A DNA stretch of 64,000 bases from Brachypodium distachyon. Its lineage: Eukaryota > Streptophyta > Magnoliopsida > Poales > Poaceae. Of this stretch, positions 51,830-62,800 are shown piece after piece. The stretch spans positions 18,198,613 through 18,262,612 of the forward strand of contig NC_016135.3 in NCBI RefSeq assembly GCF_000005505.3, in the 5' to 3' direction. The first letter of the stretch is position 1, and every line of letters starts with the position of its first letter. The notes beneath the pieces are model-generated. The model saw nothing but the letters and a program-made list of their open reading frames with translations, was not told the origin of the DNA and did not search any database. Made by a program: the position numbers and the translations under genes.

Positions 51830-54800
51830 TATTTAGACGGAACATGGAAAGCTTAGGATGACCATTACCAGTGGTGACAAAGCAGATGTCTATTGAACAT
51901 CTAGATGTTTTTCAATCAGGAAAGGGTCATATTTTGGACCATATATTAATAGACACCTGTCATTAGCAAACCAGCCAAAAAACACAAAAACGACAGCCGC
52001 TAATGGATTTCGGGTTTGGTCTTTCTTTCGTTACATCCCGACCAGTTGGCCATACCGTAGTGTTTAGTGTGAGCACCATTATTGGAATTGGAGTATCTCT
52101 TTCAAGCCCGCACATAATGGACAGCGTGGGAATATCTACAATAGGGGACAGCCCATCATAGACCACAGGAATCCATACCCCCATGGAAAGTTGTGAGGTG
52201 AGGATAAATACAAACATAGAAAGTAAAGCTTAGTCCGAAAATGAATAGAGAGGAAATGGAATTAGAAAGGGGATGAATTGGTTACTTGGCAGCTTGACGT
52301 GCTCTCGGCCTTTACTAGGCTAGCTTTTGCTATATGTGATAAGGAAAATGGGAAGAATTGGGGGCGCTTCGCTCTTTAAAGGAGTTTTGTTTCCGGCCCA
52401 ATTACAATTCCCTCTGTTTCTTTGGTCCAGAGTAAAAAAAAAGCCCATGCCAATAATCCCCCTTGATGAAAAAAATATATCTGTACCTTCTTCCCTAAGG
52501 TATCGATGGAAAAAAGAAAAAATAGACAAGCTAGATCGGGGAAGGAACAGAACAGCAAGCAAATAGCTAAGGAACAGAAAATGAAAGCCTCTACAGTACT
52601 TGTATATTTCTAAAGCAACGAACGAAGCAGAAAGAATACTGAGCAAACACTCCAAACTTGCAGCCAGTCAAGAAATCCACAGATGCCTGTTCAAGCAATG
52701 TGCTGATGGTACAAAATCCGAGACAAGAAAACAAGAATGGAAGCCAGATTTCCAGAGACAGGTGCTGGCCAGGTATGCAACCAAACATGTCTCAGTTTCT
52801 TGTCTGATCATTGAGACACTTTTTAGGTGGACGCATTCCAATTTGTTTTTATTCATAACTCTGAAAGTAAACTGACAAAGTGATACTACAAAACTGAGAA
52901 ACAAAATGCTAGCTCAGTCTATAATCAGGCACCAAGTTTTCAGAAGCACGCTATATTTGAAACCCTTTTCTGTCACTCAGAACTAAGAACCAACCAAACA
53001 AAAAGTGCAGAAAAAAAATATCAGAATCTGATGTGCCCTGTATGATGTATCAAACACAGAAAAGGAAAAAAAATTCAGAACACACAGCTAGGTTTAGAAT
53101 AGATAGATACACTAGGAAGATTTATTAGCTAGACGATTTCCTGAACTAAAGACATCAGCCAAGCAATTTTTTCCAGGGACAATTTGCTGAAATTTGTCAA
53201 GTACAAAAATAGCTGAAATAAATGACGAACACCTACCGTTCAGATTCCCTGTGCCACACTCCAGCCTGCACAGATAAACTGTGGCATATGAAAATAACCA
53301 TCTCATATACCAAAAACTTTTTGGCGTTCTCTGACTGATTTCTGCATCTGAAAAAGAACATTCAACACAGGAAAATGAAATTCAAGTGCTTAAACTCATG
53401 ACAGATAAAAAAATCAGAACATGTTGTGTATCATGCTGACCCACCCATTTGGAATGTGGATAAACTTTTACATATGGATCAAACAAAAATTCGCGCAGCC
53501 CACAGGGGCATAAAAAAAATGCCCCCCTGTTTCTGTTTAACAAAAATTAAACAGTAAAGGACTAAAAAATTAGCTGCCTAACCCATGACAAAACCAACAG
53601 CATTTTTGCAAAGAAGCAGAAAGGCCTCTTAACAACACCACTGAACACAAAAATTCAGACATAACCACAAAAAGTACTGTAAACTAAAGGCTGAAACTAA
53701 ACTGTAACTTAACTGAAACTAAGGCAAAATGTGAAGAAAATAATTATTTGAGAACAGTCATGAGAGTCGCACCGAGAAGAAAGCAAAACTGGCACCCAGT
53801 TAAATGGTTAATTGTAGGCCAGTGCAGAGTATAAATTGTTGTGTGGGTGTGTGTAGCCATAATACTTCAATAGTTGAGCACTGAAAATAAAACTTTATGA
53901 TGGTTCATAAATTGAAGCTTGTAGCCAAAACATTGATTAAGCTTGACGCTGGGAAAATTTGATTGTAAACCCCCAAAAACCTATTAACCAACTTGCTAAC
54001 AGAATGCATTTGCTAAGAACTGTGTTGAGAACCTGTTAACCCTAACAAAATCCCATGCCCTCACAAGGAACTGCAAAACCAAATCTATTAACAGAGGACA
54101 TCCTACATACGGTCGTGACAAAAAAAAAAGGAACAAAAATAGGCCACCATCAACCCATTGTCACCATTAACAGAGCACACCTCACATATTGTCGCCATCC
54201 CACATTCAGGGGCCATCAAACGCCACCACCTTCCTCTTCAACAAATAACAACATGCAGACAACACAAGGCATTCAACTACATACAAACGGCGCACCCAAA
54301 TCATACATCAAAACAAGGCATCCAAGCAACGACAAACTCATGATTCGTGAACAAAAACATGCGGAGGCGATTCCTCGAGTTACGGAGCATGAGATGAGAG
54401 TAATGCAGGGCAAAAAGGCAAACCTCTGTCGCAGGCGGCGAGCGCCACGTCCGCCCCACTGAATGGTGCTTCCCTTCACCATGCTTCACAAGCACAGCTG
54501 TCCCCCCTCCTCCGCCTGGTTGACTGCCTGGAATCGTCCACAGCCACTCCTTCCCCCCGAGACTTTCCTTCACCAAGATTTCTCAGCGCCCCCTACTGAT
54601 AAGACAACACATCAATAAAACAGCAGCAAAAAAAGAGCCTTAAAATGACAGCCGAAAGAATTCGAAGTAAAGACTGCACTACCTAAAAACACAAACAGGC
54701 CGGACGCAAGCCGCAAACCCGTCCGTTAAAATGAAGGCGCATGCAGAAAAGGCATCCACCTCCGGCGTCGCGATACGTGTTGCACAAAGACATCCGACGG

Positions 54801-54980
54801 CCACAAAAATGGAGTTGCACAAATGAAAAACATCTAGATGATCAATAGCAAAAGTGTTGAGGGTAATACAACAAGCGAAAACACTGCAAATGGATTACTG
54901 CTCATCAACATACAATTACAGCGCGGGCCAAAATAAATGAGCAACAGTTGAATTACAATGCAATACAAAGACCCAGGCTA
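51830..54980. other. Intergenic DNA, nothing recognised
   Basis: About 3 kb of AT-rich DNA with no supportable gene, RNA or full transposon; it holds the 3' flank of the ribosomal L1-domain gene at its right end. Confidence 0.45.
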
Positions 54981-54985
54981 GGCTG

Positions 54986-55714
54986 CTACTCTTTCTTTCT
55001 CCTCTTCACCTGCTCTGCCACCGTGGCGCCCTCCAGCTTCGCGTCTTTAGCAGCATTGTCGTACTTGCTGGTGACAGATGCTGAGTAGAGGGGCAGCGCG
55101 ATCGACTCGGGTGCCTTCAAGTGCAGCGCCCGCACGTTCTTCCACTTCCTCGGCACGCATGCGGCGGCAGCCTCCACAGCGGCCATCACGTTCTCCACCA
55201 CCTCGGCCTGCGCCATCGCCGCGTGGCCCACCCGCACGGCGCGACAGGTGCCGGCCTCCACGCGCAGCTCCACGCAGCGTGCCGCCTCCCTCGCCGAGTC
55301 CGCCCACGCTGGGTCGGCAAGGTCGACGGGCACGAGCCTGCCCCGGCCCTTGGAAGCCTTACCGCTATTGGGGATCCTGAGGCGGCCGTCGACGAGGACC
55401 AGGCCGCGGCGCGCGACCGCGGGGAGGGAGCGCAGAGCGGAGGAAGGGAGAGGCTCTATGTCATCGGGAAGGACGTCGGGGAGGCGGTCGGAGACGAGGA
55501 AGACGGAGGGGAAGGGGGAAAGCGGGAGGCGGAGATGGTGCTCGAAGCGGCGGACTGGGGGGCTCTTGAGGGTGACGAGGAGGTAGATGGGCTCCGGCGC
55601 CGGGGAGGCGTGGTGCTGGAGCCACCGGAGGAGCGCCTCCGCCGCGCGGACCACGGCCTCGCGGCGGACGCGGCGCTCGGGGTTGGGCGCAGCGGTGGCA
55701 GGGGCGGAAGCCAT
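54986..55714 (-). CDS. Ribosomal L1-domain protein (RSL1D1/UTP30-like ribosome biogenesis factor)
   Basis: A single-exon ORF of 242 residues. The N-terminus (AVVRAAEALLRWLQHHA, IYLLVTLKSPP, RLPLSPFPSVFLVSD) and the C-terminal half (ARCVELRVEAGTCRAVRVG, VVENVMAAVEAAAACVPRKWKN, ESIALPLY) follow the L1 fold of RSL1D1, yeast Utp30 and Cic1. These nucleolar proteins act in pre-rRNA processing; the Lys/Arg tail (VKRRKKE) may be a nuclear signal. The protein is somewhat short but the domain is complete. Very high GC in the 5' half makes long frames on both strands; this frame is chosen because it alone shows family motifs. Start is the first ATG in frame. Confidence 0.85.
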   Translation of the reverse strand: MASAPATAAPNPERRVRREAVVRAAEALLRWLQHHASPAPEPIYLLVTLKSPPVRRFEHHLRLPLSPFPSVFLVSDRLPDVLPDDIEPLPSSALRSLPAVARRGLVLVDGRLRIPNSGKASKGRGRLVPVDLADPAWADSAREAARCVELRVEAGTCRAVRVGHAAMAQAEVVENVMAAVEAAAACVPRKWKNVRALHLKAPESIALPLYSASVTSKYDNAAKDAKLEGATVAEQVKRRKKE

Positions 55715-56290
55715 CTATTGCGGCGGCGGTAGTTCGGTAATTCGGGGAGTAACAGAGGGCTAGGGTTTTTGTTGCGGTTTTCGGCTCGGTTGGACCCGAA
55801 GTGGGTCGGGGACTCGGGGCTGATTCGAATGAGCCATCGCCCAGGATGACTAGCATTTTTTATTTAGGCTTCAGCAGTCAGCCGGCACTTACCGGACTAG
55901 CTTCAAAGTGGAAACTGAATCGAGGCAACGATTTATTCTGAGTTACTGCATTTTTATTCTGGCCGGGGGGTCCACGAACAGAGTTAGCACGAGTTCACGT
56001 TGGAGCACTTTTTCTTTCTTAGCACCCCGTCGCCTGAAATTTCTCTAACGAAGCCCACACTGCTCTTGCTCTAAGAAACTGAATCGAGGCAGCGAAAGGA
56101 ATTGTCTACTTTATCCACCACTGGTTTCGGTGATGCCATCCATCCTCTCGAAAGGAAAGGGCTGGTCTTTTGGCATGGCCAGCATGCTCGACAATTGAGA
56201 AGCGAGTTGGGTTTAGTGTAAGCAGTTATATCAATCTATACATTATAGTAAGTATATAAATCAATGTTTTTCGTGTCCACAAAAAAAGTA

Positions 56291-56397
56291 CTCTCTCCGA
56301 CCATATTATTTGTGGGTACATGTATCTAGATATTTTGTAAACATAGATACATCCATATTTTAGCAAATTTAAGACAAGTAATATGAATCGGAGGAAC
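56291..56397. mobile_element. Stowaway MITE, 107 bp
   Basis: Flanked by TA (56289-56290 and 56398-56399). It opens CTCTCTCCGACCATATTATTTG and closes GACAAGTAATATGAATCGGAG, with internal pairing of GTACATGTATCTAGA against AGATACATCCATAT. It belongs to the same family as the copy at 3856-3958. Confidence 0.85.
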
Positions 56398-56508
56398 TAA
56401 ATCAATGTTTACCCAGCATGGCCATCATGTTCGACAAATTGAATATTTGTTAGCGACATTCATAAAAAAGATAGCAATAAGGTAAGTAAATCCAGATATA
56501 ATAAAATT

Positions 56509-57060
56509 TTACAAATATACAATAGCCCAAGCTAAGAAGATCACAAGCAACAAACATAAGACATGCCCCATGCCACATAACCTCAATGTCCTGACTACAA
56601 TCGAGGAAACATTTTTGTATTCGGGCTTGTCGAAATCGTGAACTATTCTTAAATTCCTAGTACACTTCAGTCTCGTCTTTCTCCTCCGTGCCGTGTCTGT
56701 AAAAGCACCCATATTTTTTTTCAAATGAAACAATCTGATTTTCAAGCGGCGATCTCTGTATTTGCTCAATGCATGGTTCAACGCCAGACCTAGTTTGTGT
56801 ATAGTCTCATAGTTTTCTCTAAAAGGTGCCCATGTAGGAACCTTAAACCTAGGGTACAATCATATAATCTTTCGGCCCTCCTTATGAAGCACTATTTCAT
56901 GGCGTAGCGCCGTTGATTTAAGTATAACTGCAGGTTTAGCCAATGTTCTGGTGCCATACTCGTTACAGATACACAGCCTAAGCTTGATCTTCCCTTGATT
57001 CTTGCATCCGAAAGGCAGAGGTCGACCTTTCTCTTTGAAAAGAAAGAAAAACATCTTCAT
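56509..57060 (-). pseudogene. Unrecognised 182-codon frame broken by one stop
   Basis: One continuous minus-strand frame starts at the ATG at 57058-57060 or nearby, is interrupted by TGA at 56860-56862, and runs on to 56509. The distal part is basic (RRRKTRLKCTRNLR) and ends in a hydrophobic segment (GHVLCLLLVIFLAWAIVYL) that could span a membrane. I do not recognise a family. It may be a decayed gene or transposon piece, or chance. Confidence 0.25.
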
Positions 57061-57099
57061 CGGATTTTCGGGTTGCTACTTCCTGGATGGCATATGGCC

Positions 57100-59255
57100 G
57101 CATGGACATATATCAATACTAGAGCACATAGTATATGGCAAAAAATACACATGAATTAATTTCGTCGGGCGTACCTGGCAGTCTTCGTCTCCTCGCAAAT
57201 CGGCATATAGAACAATAAGCCAAACTAATTGGGCGTACTGTCTTTTCTTTCTTTCGCGGGACGTACGAGGCCTTGCCCACTAATCTATACCAACGTATTA
57301 AATTCGAGTTGGTGGTGATGGTACGGTCGCCGCCGTACGTCCACCCCTCAACAAGTCAAGGCCCGCACCGGTTTGTCTGTGGAGCAAGCCAAGCGCCGCC
57401 ACCGAGCCCTCGCGGATCCTATCACATCCTGGATCGACTCTGTCTCTCTCCCCCAGCGCTCCTCTCTCACACGCCTCTCTCTCTCTCTGCCACAGACCCT
57501 CTTTCCTGGCCATGGCTTTCATCCTCTTCTTGGTGCCCACCTCGCTAGAATTAACACATATGGCACCGCACACCCGCTACCCAACCCCTCTCGGCTTCCC
57601 CGTTTTGCGTACCCATGAGAAACAAGGAAGAGAGAAATCGCCCGCGACGGTGCCATCGACGGTGGCGGTGGCACGGGCAGGAAAGTCCCCAGCGGCCTTC
57701 CTGGCTCCGGCGGCCAAGATCTCGTCGGAGTTGTACCTAATGGAGGACGACCGCCCATGCCCGATCTCCTTTCTATCCCCCATCTCTCTGCCCTTGCCTC
57801 GATCTCTCTAACCGTGGGATGCTAAGCGGACGCGGCTAGAGAACAAGGAAGGCGGGCTAAAGGAGTTGACTAGTTGGGCTCAAAGGATCTCGCCAGCGGG
57901 GGAAGGAGGGGGCAGATGGACCGGCAGGCGGATGGAGGAGCGTGGCGCCGCTGGCGGTCGACAGTGAGGTGGAGCTTGCGGCTGGCGGCGCGGGGGGCTG
58001 AAGGGGAGCGGCACCGGCTTGGAGCAGGGAGCAGAGGCAAGGGGCGGCTTGGATCCAAAGGAGAGAGGGGGGGGGGGGGCGCAACAAGAGAGATAGCAAG
58101 GGGAGAGAGTGCTCCAGGGAGGGAGAGCAGCAGAGTGGGAGTCGGCCAGGGGAGAGGGCGCACATCTGGAGCTTGGGAGGGAGGAGGGAATCGATGGAGA
58201 GCATAGAGAATGGGGGCGACGGGGAGAAGAGATGGAGAGATCGGGAGTAAGAGAAAAGGTGAAAGGGATGGCTTCGGCTTGATCAAATTAACAAGCTTCT
58301 GTGTAATCTAACTTTTTTGATTTTTTGAGCGGGTCTGTGTAGTCTAAGTCGATATATTTGTAATCCAGTTAATATTTAAAGCATTCTTGTAGTATTTAAA
58401 TTTCAGAATTTTTAGTCACACATGTCAAAGCCTACAATATATTACTACTCGAGTAGTGTTCGGCCCATTACTTACTTGGCGGCCCAAACACTCATCATAT
58501 TACCTTTTCTATCCGCAACTACACTTGCCACTAATAAATTTACGTGAACGCGAGCACAAACTTTGATGATCTCGGAGAAGGAAATCACCATAATAAATTT
58601 TTTTATACGAGTTTGTCGATCCGTAGCAACGCACGGACATTTTACTAGTCTTTTTATTACACGTAACGATCTACTACCTCCTCTGCTATTTAAGTAAAGT
58701 CGATGGCGTAATTGGAAGTGATGCAGTCGGATTAGCATACCTTTGGGGACGTACTGGAGTTGGATTGAAACTCGTGATGTGATGCAGTCGGATTAGCATG
58801 CCTTTCTCTCCAGGGGCAGGAGAAGTATTGGCTGGCCTCGTGTGTGCCTGCCCAGTTCCCAGCTATCTTCACCATTGAAACCCACAGGGATACGAGTCCG
58901 GCTAAAGCTTGACCATTTTGATACGAGTCAGGGCCTTGTCTCATCCTGCCATCCATACAACACACGTTGTGTGATTCCTGATTCGTGGAACCGCACACGT
59001 TACAGACATTGTAGACGCTGCCAGGAACGGCGGGACGCTGCTGGACACGACCTCCGGCTATCTGTACGGCGGGGAAGAGGGCGTCCACGCTCCAGAGTCC
59101 AGATTAAAGCTGGCGACGAACATGTGCTCCACCGCGTCAAGCGCCGCCGCCGCAGCCATATGCACTGGAAGGGGTTCCTCTCGTCGGAGCCGGACACATT
59201 GGCTTATTTCAACTGGCAGCAGAGGATCTGCCGACGTTCTTTTGTGAAACCACAG
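57100..59255. other. Intergenic DNA, low-complexity GC-rich block
   Basis: CT-rich (57470-57491) and G-rich (57890-58260) low-complexity sequence with open but uninformative frames. GTGATGCAGTCGGATTAGCA occurs at 58718 and 58779. A minus-strand stretch near 59158-58900 reads MAAAAALDAVEHMFVASFNL before stops, a possible gene fragment I cannot name. Confidence 0.4.
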
Positions 59256-59263
59256 GTTTGAAG

Positions 59264-59701
59264 TGTTATATCCTAGAGTTCATATAGGTGTAGATCTAGC
59301 CGGGTAGATAGCTTTACTGTGATACAACATGGCATTCGGGATTGAGAGCAGGGGTACTTTCGCCTTGGCTGGACGAAGATGCCGGTGTGGACGACATGAC
59401 GGCGTGGAAGAGCGACGGCGAGAGGCGGCGATGGGGAGCGACGGCGAGAGGCGGCGGCGGGGAGCGACGGCGGCGGCGAGCTTCCCGTCGCTTCTGCGCA
59501 AAATTCTAGATCGGTAGGGTGTGTTCGGTGGGGTTGGTGGCAACGCTGATGAACCTCGTAGTGCATGCCCCGGCCCCCACCTCTTTATATAGCGCAGCGC
59601 GAGAGGGGCCCGCCAATTAGTAGGGTGTGTTCGGTGGGGTTGGGCGCCCCCGATCAGGGCGCGTCAGATCTAGGCCCACACGGTAGGAGATCACTCTAAC
59701 A
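59264..59701 (-). repeat. 3' LTR of the copia element, 438 bp
   Basis: On the minus strand it starts TGTTAGAGTGATCTCC directly after the polypurine tract and ends GGATATAACA, giving TGTTA/TAACA inverted ends. A TATATAAAG promoter motif lies near 59590. A 23-bp sequence, TAGGGTGTGTTCGGTGGGGT plus TGG, occurs at 59515-59537 and 59621-59643, flanking the TATA. A 26-bp GC-rich unit (AGCGACGGCG...) is repeated about 2.7 times at 59411-59482. The candidate target duplication on the left is TGAAG (59259-59263). Confidence 0.82.
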
Positions 59702-59712
59702 TTCTCCCCCTT
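59702..59712 (-). other. Polypurine tract of the copia element
   Basis: Minus strand AAGGGGGAGAA immediately before the TGTTAG start of the 3' LTR, the usual plus-strand primer site for reverse transcription. Confidence 0.8.
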
Positions 59713-59886
59713 GATCTCAGCTTTCTTTTAATTGTGTACCTTTTACTTTATTCGTTTCACCACCGATTAGTACGTAGAGCATGTTTCATCGTCTCAGCTC
59801 AATTGCCAATAGAATTAGACAACTACTACATACCTTTGCATGTTGAAACAAATTCTGTTCTTTTCGGACCATTCTTTATCCAGAAA

Positions 59887-62800
59887 TCATAGGCTTTCCC
59901 TTAAAACCAAGCCGGCTAAGTGTTCCTTGAACACACTTGGTGGTAAGCCTTTCGTAAGCGGATCCGCAAGCATATCCTTTGTCTTTATATGCTCGAGACT
60001 TATAGTGTGATCCTGGATATTATCTTTCACAACATAATACTTTATCTCTATCGGTTTGGTAGCATTACTCGACTTGTTGTTGTGAGTATAAAACACTGCG
60101 GACTGATTATCGCAGTACATCTTTAGTGGTTTGTCGATACAATCCACTACTTTCAAGTCGGGTATAAATTTCTTTAACCATATCGCCTGTCCCGTGACCT
60201 CATAACGTACTATAAATTCTGCATACATCGTGGATGATGCAACTATTGACTGTTTGGAGCTTCTCCACGAAATAGCCCCTCCTGCGAGACTGAATACATA
60301 TCTTGACGTGGATTTTCTATCATCTTTATCTCCCGCGAAATCTGCATATGTATACCCTCTTATCTCTAGGGAATCAGATCTTCTATATGTTAGCATGAGG
60401 TCTTTTGTGTCTTGCGCATAACGCAATGCTTTCTTTACCATTTTCCAGTGCTCTATGCCTGGATTTTCTTGATATCTACCGAGTACCCCGGTGATAAAAG
60501 CTAAGTCAGGGCGAGTGCACACTTGTGCATACTGTAGGCTTCCAATAGCCGAAGCATATGGAACCGCTTTCATTTGATCGATCTCATATTGACTTTTGGG
60601 ACATTGAAATTTCCCGAAACTGTTGCCCTTGACTATAGGAGCAGGTGTGGCATTGCTCGCATGCAAATTGTATTTCTTTAGAATCTTTTCTAAATATGTT
60701 TTTTACGATAGTCCTAGAACCCCATTTTTCCTATCTCGGTGAATTTCTATGCCCAAGACATATGACGGTTCACCAAGATCTTTCATATCAAAATTTGAGG
60801 ACAAAAACTTTTTTATTTCTAGTAGTAGACTGACATCGCTGCTAGCAAGCAGGATATCATCCACATACAGAATTAGGAAAATATATTTCCCACTTTTAAA
60901 CTTTGCATAAACGCAGTTGTCCTCAACGTTCTCTTTAAACCCAAATTTCTTACTGGTCTCAGTAAACTTTAGATACCACTGTCTAGAAGCTTACTTTAAT
61001 CTATAAATGGATTTCTTTAGGCGGCATCCCATGTTTTCCTTGCCTTCCATGATAAAACCCTTGGGTTGTTTCATGTAGACCTTTTCTTCTAAATCCCCGT
61101 TTAGAAATGCCGTCTTTACGTTCATTTGATGTAACTCTAAATCAAAATGCGCCACTATTGCCATTATTATTCTGAAGAATCTTTGCATGAGACTGGTGAA
61201 AATGTCTCATTGTAATCTATTCCTTCTCTTTGTGTAAATCCTTTTGCCACGAGTCGTGCTTTGTATTTTTCTATATTCCCTCTAGAGTCATATTTGGTTT
61301 TGTAGACCCATTTACAGCCTACCGTTTTGGCTCCTTTAGGAATTTCCTCTAAATCCCAAACTTCGTTGGAACTCATCGATCTCATCTCATCTTCCATGGC
61401 CTCCAGCCATTTCGATGAGTGAGAATTACTCATGGCTTCTTCATATGAAGTGGGATCATTCTCCATATGAACTCTTTCTGTATTATAAACTTTATAATCT
61501 TTTGGAATGGCTGACTTTTTAACTCTTTGAGACCTTCTAGGGGCCTCATTTTCTGGCACGTTCTGTGTCTCTACATGTGGCGCATTTTCGGGCTGCAGCA
61601 GCTCCCTTTCATGTGCAACAATGGGTTGAGTCGGCTCCTGAAGGACAGGTTCCGGACCTTCACTCATTGTTGCCATGTGTGGAGTTGCAACAGGTGTCGG
61701 CACCACAATCTCAGGGATTGTCGGTGCGGCAACAACAGGTAGTGAAAAGAATGGCTCTTGAGTCATCGGATTAGGTGCATGCACCCTCTTCTCCTCAAGA
61801 TTAACTTTTCGAGCTATCGTGCTCCCCCTCATCATTTCGTCCTCTAAGAAGACGGCGTGTCTCGTTTCCACAAACTTTGTGTATCTGTCTGGACAGTAGA
61901 AACGAAAACCTTTTGATCTTTCAGGAAGCCAATGAAATGGCAAGTTACTGTCTCGGTATCCAATTTTACAATATTTGGGTTAAACACTTTGGCCTCAGCC
62001 GGGCTCCCCCACACCCGCAGGTGTTGTAGAGAGGGCACTCTTCCTGTCCACAGCTCGTACGGTGTTTTGGGCACCGACTTGCTTGGCACTCTATTGAGAA
62101 TGTGAATGGCGGTTTTTAATGCCTCCATCCACAATCCCAATGGTAATGTGAAATAATTCATCATACTGCGCACCATATCCATAAGAGTACGGCTGCGTCT
62201 TTCAGCTACTCCATTTTGCTGAGACTCGCCTGGCATTGAATATGGGGCGACTATTCCAGTCTCCTGCAGGAACCTTGCAAAAGGTCCAGGGACTTGACCA
62301 TATGGGGTGTGCCGACCGTAGTACTCCCCCCCACGGTCAGATCTTACTATCTTTATCCTTTTATCATGCTAATTTTCAACTTCAACATTGAATATTTTAA
62401 ATTTATCCAATGCTTCTAACCTTTCTTTTATTGGATAAATGTAACCACTATGGGAGTAGTCGTCTGTGAATGTTATGAACGAATCATAACCATCCACACT
62501 TTTCACAAGAAATGGTCCACAGATGTCAGTGTGAATAACTTCGAGTGTGCTGGTGCTACGTATTGCACCTTTTTTTATTTGTTTTACATACTTTTGTTTA
62601 ATGTAATCTACGCATTGCTCTATTTCTGAGAACTCTAATGGAGGAAGAATTTCTGTTTTAACAAGTCTTTCTATTCCCCCCCTCGAAATATGGCCTAAAC
62701 GACAGTGCCATAATTTCGATGATTCATTAGTCCTCTTTCTTTTCTTTTGTACTTTCTCCGACGCGGCAACATGTTCATTCACTTTACACACAGAATGTAC

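Noticed and set aside
55121..55732. 203-codon plus-strand frame opposite the ribosomal L1-domain gene
   Set aside because: Antisense shadow; the minus frame carries the conserved L1-fold segments.
57857..58286. Minus-strand frames of 115 and 138 codons rich in Leu, Pro and Ser
   Set aside because: Low-complexity translation of a G-rich tract; no motif and no codon preference that stands out.
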